A DNA stretch of 13,306 nt from Lindgomyces ingoldianus (Eukaryota > Ascomycota > Dothideomycetes > Pleosporales > Lindgomycetaceae). The position numbers were made by a program, and so were the translations under genes. Shown here piece after piece: positions 10,286-13,306 of this stretch. Positions within the stretch are counted from its first letter, which is position 1; each line of letters begins with the position of its first letter. Under the pieces are notes generated by a model. That model saw only the letters and a list, made by a program, of their open reading frames with translations. It did not search any database and was not told the DNA's origin. The stretch spans positions 78,619 to 91,924 of the forward strand of contig NW_022985212.1 in the NCBI RefSeq assembly GCF_010093535.1, in the 5' to 3' direction.

Positions 10286-10555
10286 CGCGGCTTTTTAGTT
10301 ACTAATTTTCTACCAATCAAATCAATAGCCGGCTTATATCCGGACCAATAGGAGAGAGGGCTTGGCGGTAGAGATAGTGTAATATTTGATGTGTGCCCCC
10401 TGCCAAGGCGCTACTCGTAGCACTAGCGTGCTACTCGTTGCGCAAGCGAGGGAGCTGATGCCGCAGAGCATGTGAGGCGGTACACGCCGTCACAGTAGAT
10501 TGCGCGGGTACTGCTGTTGTCTAGCTGCTAGGTTGTGCAGCTTTAATGGCTTTAG
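10286..10555. other. Unmutated GC-richer island with CCAAT boxes
   Basis: Directly after the stop at 10,285 the composition changes: TCA, CCA, TGA and TGG are present again and GC rises. CCAAT occurs at 10,313-10,317 and 10,345-10,349. Two CCGG motifs at 10,329-10,332 and 10,340-10,343 flank a TATAT core. Two 20-bp units starting GCTACTCGT lie in tandem at 10,410-10,429 and 10,430-10,449. The CCAAT/CCGG cluster resembles a promoter core, but no intact gene starts downstream on either strand. It could be the 3' end of the long element, part of an LTR, or single-copy sequence. No coding potential was seen. Confidence 0.45.
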
Positions 10556-10584
10556 TGTGCGCCCTACACTATCTCCTCCTTACT

Positions 10585-10612
10585 TTGTACAGTAGCAGAG
10601 CTTGCTGTACAA
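10585..10612. repeat. Inverted repeat, 8-bp arms
   Basis: TTGTACAG (10,585-10,592) and CTGTACAA (10,605-10,612) are perfect arms around a 12-base loop, and AGC/GCT inside can pair further. It sits just before the 62-bp tandem duplication. Confidence 0.55.
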
Positions 10613-10638
10613 TGTAAAGGATTAATCTGCTATCCTAA

Positions 10639-10762
10639 GGGATAGGTAACTAAACAAAGTACCTTACAGGGCGTAGGTGCTCTGTTGTTACTCTTTCTAG
10701 GGGATAGGTAATAAAACAAAGTACCTTACAAAGCGTAGGTACTCTGTTATTACTTTTGCTAA
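10639..10762. repeat. Tandem duplication, two copies of 62 bp, each able to fold
   Basis: The unit starts GGGATAGGTAA at 10,639 and again at 10,701. The copies differ at a few positions, mostly C/T or G/A, as expected from RIP acting after duplication. In each copy AACAAAGTACC and GGTRCTCTGTT form 11-base arms (9 and 10 pairs respectively) around about 12 bases, so each copy is a potential hairpin. No coding frame is seen. Its position between the island and the LTR-like unit suggests a terminal region of a transposable element. Confidence 0.65.
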
Positions 10763-10793
10763 TTTATAGTTAATTAAATTAACTACTAATTAG

Positions 10794-11073
10794 TGTTAAA
10801 TAGGCTCTAACAGCTAGCTGCTTATAGTATAAGCACTTAAGTAGCAAAAGTAAGAGTAGCGTATAGTGTGCACAGCATATAAGGTAGGTAAAGTAAGGGC
10901 AACATGTTTCTAGTTCTATTGCTCTTGTCTTTCCTCTATATAAAGGAAAAGGGGGATATCTAGATGTTTGCGCACAGAGGTTCGCGCACAAGCATCATGT
11001 GACATAGATACGTGATCCTGCTCATGCGCGATCGCTTGTATCCAGGCCGCAACGCTGCTGCTGCGTACAGACA
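10794..11073. mobile_element. LTR-like unit of about 280 bp (solo LTR or fused LTR)
   Basis: The unit starts TGTTAAATAG and ends ACAGACA, so it has the TG...CA ends of LTRs on either strand, and it contains CTATATAAAGG, a TATA-like box, near its middle (about 10,933). Its right end abuts, with no spacer, the broken RNase H coding sequence of the minus-strand gypsy relic. No 5-bp target duplication is seen (left flank ATTAG, right flank TCTTA). It may be a solo LTR from another element, or the 3' LTR of the same gypsy element brought next to RNase H by a deletion that removed integrase. The last 90 bases keep TCA, TGA and CCA, so that end escaped RIP, while the left part lacks them. A 70-codon open frame on the minus strand (10,779-10,991) lies inside it and is probably chance. 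Confidence 0.5.
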
Positions 11074-11340
11074 TCTTATTATATATTTCCTAGTTTAGCT
11101 CTAAACTAGATAGGACCTTACTATAAAATAAAACAATGCACTAATTTTTATTAGCATGTTCCTAAGATAGAACTTTTACTACTACCTTATTAGAAGCATT
11201 AGTTTTAATTTTAGTTTATAACATAAAGTTAAAATAGTAAAGTGTAGGTATACTTAGTAGCGTAGACTTTAGTTTTTTAAGAGCTATATTACACTCTAAA
11301 GTCTACATAAAAGGGGTAGTAGAACTTTAAAGCGTAATAA
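11074..11340 (-). pseudogene. Gypsy RNase H relic, truncated
   Basis: In the same frame as the reverse transcriptase the minus strand reads ECNIALKKLKS near 11,267-11,296 (the CxxAFxxLK region). T-N-A-S-N follows at 11,189-11,203 (TDASD with Asp turned to Asn), then V-L-S-stop-E near 11,175, FYSKVLSSLELN near 11,100-11,135, and EIYNK (EIYDKE) ending at about 11,075. The reading stops abruptly at the LTR-like unit, so the second half of RNase H and all of integrase are absent. This break fixes the junction to within a few bases of 11,073/11,074. Confidence 0.85.
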
Positions 11341-11379
11341 TTAGTTTTACTATATAAAATTTTTTTAGAATACATTATT

Positions 11380-12327
11380 AATAAAATCTAGTAAAGCCTA
11401 AAAAGGATTTTACACCTGTTATAGCAGTAGGCGCCTGCTAGTTGCGTAGCACCTTTACGTTCTATAGGTTAACCTTTAGTCCTTTATTTAAAAGTATATA
11501 GCTAAAATACTTTATTTAAGTAACATAAAATTTACTTTTTTTAATCTATACTTATAATTTTACTTACTAGAGCCTCTCTAAAACTTTTTTAACATAGAAG
11601 ATATAAGTTACCTTATTTTTAAAGTAAATAAGGATGTTATTTAAATAGGTAATGTAAAAGTTGTCTAGATAGTTAATTAATATGTTATTTATATAGCGCT
11701 AGTAAGTTACTAGGCTATTATATAATCTAAAAGGCAGAACTTTACATTTATATATTTTATATTATGTTTAAAAAGTAGTACACTTTTCTAAGCTTAGGTT
11801 TATTCTAATCTTGTTAAAAGCTATATAAATATTAAACTTTATAAAGATAGCTGCCTTTATAAGTCTTAACAGAAGTTTATCTATACATAGTATTAGATAT
11901 ATATCTTTGCAGGTAATAGCAATAAGTTTGCAGTAATTAACATAGATATGTAAGTTGCTATTTAGTTTCTATACATAAAAGATAAGAAATGTAAAAGGGC
12001 TTTAACTCTGCTTAATAAAGCTATATTTTAGATTATTTATAATATACCTTTTTATTACCTCTAGTTTCTTAACGTTCTGTTTATACAAAGAGCTGTAACT
12101 ATTAAAAAGAAGTTCTGTAAAGACAATCTTATAGTTATATAAGCAATGTGCTAGTAATTAGTAGGCTGCAGTGTAGCTAAATATGTCTTAGTACTAACAG
12201 TATTTAGATAGTAATTAAAGGTTTACTAATGCTTTAGTTTTACATTTATTATTTAATAGTAAAGCTTACTTGTCTTTAATTAAACACTTAATTTTATAAA
12301 TAAAAGTTAAAAAAACTTGTTCTTTTT
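11380..12327 (-). pseudogene. Gypsy reverse transcriptase relic
   Basis: The order of motifs is clear despite RIP stops. Near 12,111-12,137 is YNYKIVFTE (gypsy HxI-type lead-in). Near 12,040-12,060 is LKYSFIKQS, with SPF and K-L following, equivalent to GFIRPSSSPF...VRK. Near 11,955 is the V-N/D-Y-C-K-L-N/I-A-I-T region. At 11,801-11,839 is KFNIYIAFNKIRI (KxDIxxAFxxIRI). At 11,729-11,737 is LPF. At 11,636-11,647 is YLNN, the catalytic YLDD with both Asp turned to Asn. At 11,381-11,407 is SFLGFxxFY. Frame and spacing match the family over about 270 codons. It copied element RNA into DNA; the lost aspartates alone would abolish activity. Confidence 0.9.
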
Positions 12328-12336
12328 TTTTATGTT

Positions 12337-12789
12337 AAAATAAAAAGCATTTACTAAAATAAGAGTAATAGTAAGAGAATAGATGTTTTTTAAACCTGTT
12401 CTAGACTTTTTAATAAATAAGTAGATTAATCATTTAAGTGTCTTTAGACTATAAGTAATAGAAAAGCAGTATAATTTTAGTAGCCTTAGTAAACCCTTAA
12501 TGCAGTTAATTATTAGGCTGTATAACTACTAAATATAGTTCTATTTCTCTAGTGTGTTATATTATTTAATATCTAACTCTACTTCTTTATTACGCGTAGG
12601 CTAGCTTAATTGCATAAGCAAAAGTAGTAAAGGTTTATAAGTAGTAGAATACTTACTAGGCTATATAATCTAATTTTTCTTTGTATCTAGTTAGAGTTTA
12701 AAATAACATAACTATTTAATGCTAATAATATAATCCTGCAAGCCTAGGTTTATAATTATAAAAAGGTAGTTTTAAATGCTTCTACTATT
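12337..12789 (-). pseudogene. Gypsy aspartic protease relic
   Basis: Read on the minus strand, a decayed D-S-G-S/T-type active-site box appears as NSRSI-stop-NY, starting at 12,787-12,789. The Asn is expected from GAT after TGA loss. It is followed by a hydrophobic strand and NLGLQDY, as in retroelement proteases after the active site. The frame stays open with modest stop density for about 150 codons. It ends at an A9 tract on the minus strand (12,328-12,336 on plus), after which the reverse transcriptase continues one base out of phase. This domain would have matured the gag-pol polyprotein. It is inactive now. Confidence 0.65.
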
Positions 12790-13120
12790 AATTTGCATGT
12801 GCAGGCAGATATACTAGTAGAGAAGACCTTAGATTTAGTCTTAAAAGCCTTTAACTATAACTTTAAAAGGTAAACCTTAGATAAGAACATAAAGGCATTA
12901 AAATAAAAACTTAGTAGTTGTTAAGTTAATAAATAAGAAACTATGTACACTAGTATTAACTAAAAAATTTAATTAAACTCTAATGCCTTTTAAGCATAAA
13001 ATAGTAAGAACTTAAAAATGTTTTTCTTTAAATAAGCGTAATAAGTTAATATTTACTAAGTTATACTTATTTAAGCCTAAGATAAAGAGTTTTCTTAAGT
13101 GTTTTTATTTCTTATTTAAA
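12790..13120 (-). pseudogene. Gypsy gag-pol relic upstream of the protease
   Basis: The protease frame extends back to about 13,110 with a stop roughly every 10-15 codons and stop-free runs of about 30 codons (13,025-13,115). The product is Leu/Lys/Asn rich. No CCHC zinc knuckle or other gag signature is visible. By position it should be the C-terminal part of gag or the linker before the protease. Upstream sequence is lost at the boundary with unmutated DNA. Confidence 0.4.
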
Positions 13121-13130
13121 AGAATTTAAG

Positions 13131-13306
13131 TGATAATTATTTACATTTATAAACTCTTTCTTAGATTCTTAGTACTCTACCTGTTAGATTGAAGCACTGT
13201 TTCTGGGCTTCCTGAGATGAATGATGGGTTTGGATATGATGTATATGGGATGATTGATTGATTGTATTGATCGCGTTTATTTATCGATCCTTTTTCTGCT
13301 CTACTC
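13131..13306. other. Unmutated right flank
   Basis: TGA, TGG and TCG return from about 13,131, and densely from 13,185. The stretch is T/G-rich with GATT/GATG runs (GATTGATTGATTG near 13,252-13,264) and has no open frame of note. It looks like ordinary single-copy intergenic or untranslated sequence next to the repeat block. Nothing further can be assigned. Confidence 0.5.

Larger units (their letters stand above)
260..10290. repeat. RIP-mutated block A (about 10 kb)
   Basis: Across this block TCA, CCA, TGA and TGG are nearly missing by eye; the few exceptions I saw are near 725, 1931, 2826, 3226, 3715-3770, 9838 and 10,097. ACA, GCA, TGT and TGC remain common. TTA, TAA, CTA, TAG and the palindrome CTAG are in strong excess. 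This is the footprint of repeat-induced point mutation, which in Pezizomycotina targets DNA present in more than one copy during the sexual cycle. It implies that this sequence had at least one other long copy in the genome. Both strands are affected, since TCA/CCA loss and TGA/TGG loss go together. Confidence 0.85.
11074..13130 (-). mobile_element. RIP-mutated, truncated Ty3/gypsy retrotransposon
   Basis: The minus strand carries protease, reverse transcriptase and partial RNase H in the order expected for a Ty3/gypsy (Metaviridae-type) pol. YCA trinucleotides are depleted as in block A (one TCA seen near 12,428). The element is cut at its 3' end inside RNase H at 11,074, and integrase is missing. 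At the 5' end only a stretch before the protease remains, with no recognisable zinc knuckle and no LTR before normal sequence resumes near 13,130-13,190. It is dead: many stops, at least one frameshift and lost catalytic aspartates. Confidence 0.85.

Noticed and set aside
10779..10991. A 70-codon open frame starting with ATG on the minus strand
   Set aside because: It lies within the LTR-like unit, has a low-complexity Leu-rich stretch and no known motif; it is best explained as chance.
1..13306. CRISPR array, bacterial operon or prophage
   Set aside because: There is no regularly spaced repeat-spacer pattern, no ribosome binding sites and no compact ORFs. Composition and mutation type are those of a RIP-active fungus.
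1..13306. tRNA or rRNA genes
   Set aside because: No cloverleaf with A and B boxes and no rRNA core motifs were recognised on either strand by eye.

Overview
The window looks like an AT-rich, repeat-derived block from a filamentous ascomycete (Pezizomycotina). There is no intact gene, no bacterial gene layout and no RNA gene that I can recognise. The dominant signal is mutational. From about 260 to 10,290 and from about 11,074 to 13,130 the trinucleotides TCA, CCA, TGA and TGG are almost absent, while TTA, CTA, TAA, TAG and CTAG are in great excess. This is what repeat-induced point mutation (RIP; C to T at CpA on both strands) leaves behind. Every reading frame is therefore full of TAA and TAG, most of which can be read as former Gln or Trp codons.

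Layout. (1) 1-390: little-mutated flank with small hairpins and a C-rich stretch. (2) 391-10,285, plus strand: a very long coding relic, read in segments whose frame changes several times. It has acidic, basic and repeat-containing stretches and ends at a plausible native stop at 10,283-10,285. I cannot assign it to a family. I found no reverse transcriptase, integrase, helicase or transposase motif in it, and it may be one giant protein or several adjoining genes. (3) 10,286-10,793: an unmutated, GC-richer island with two CCAAT boxes and short repeats, followed by a 62-bp tandem duplication that can fold into hairpins. (4) 10,794-11,073: an LTR-like unit with TG...CA ends and a TATA-like box. 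(5) 11,074-13,130, minus strand: a RIP-mutated Ty3/gypsy retrotransposon pol relic. Protease, reverse transcriptase and part of RNase H are all recognisable; the rest of RNase H, the integrase and most of gag are missing. (6) 13,130-13,306: normal, unmutated sequence, probably single-copy flank.

The genes do not work together as a system now. The window reads as a graveyard: a long repeated coding element and a gypsy element, each silenced by RIP, separated by a short spacer with an LTR-like unit abutting the broken end of the gypsy element. The most interesting parts are the unidentified giant coding relic and the strict pyrimidine-C-A context of the mutations. All counts and translations were made by eye.
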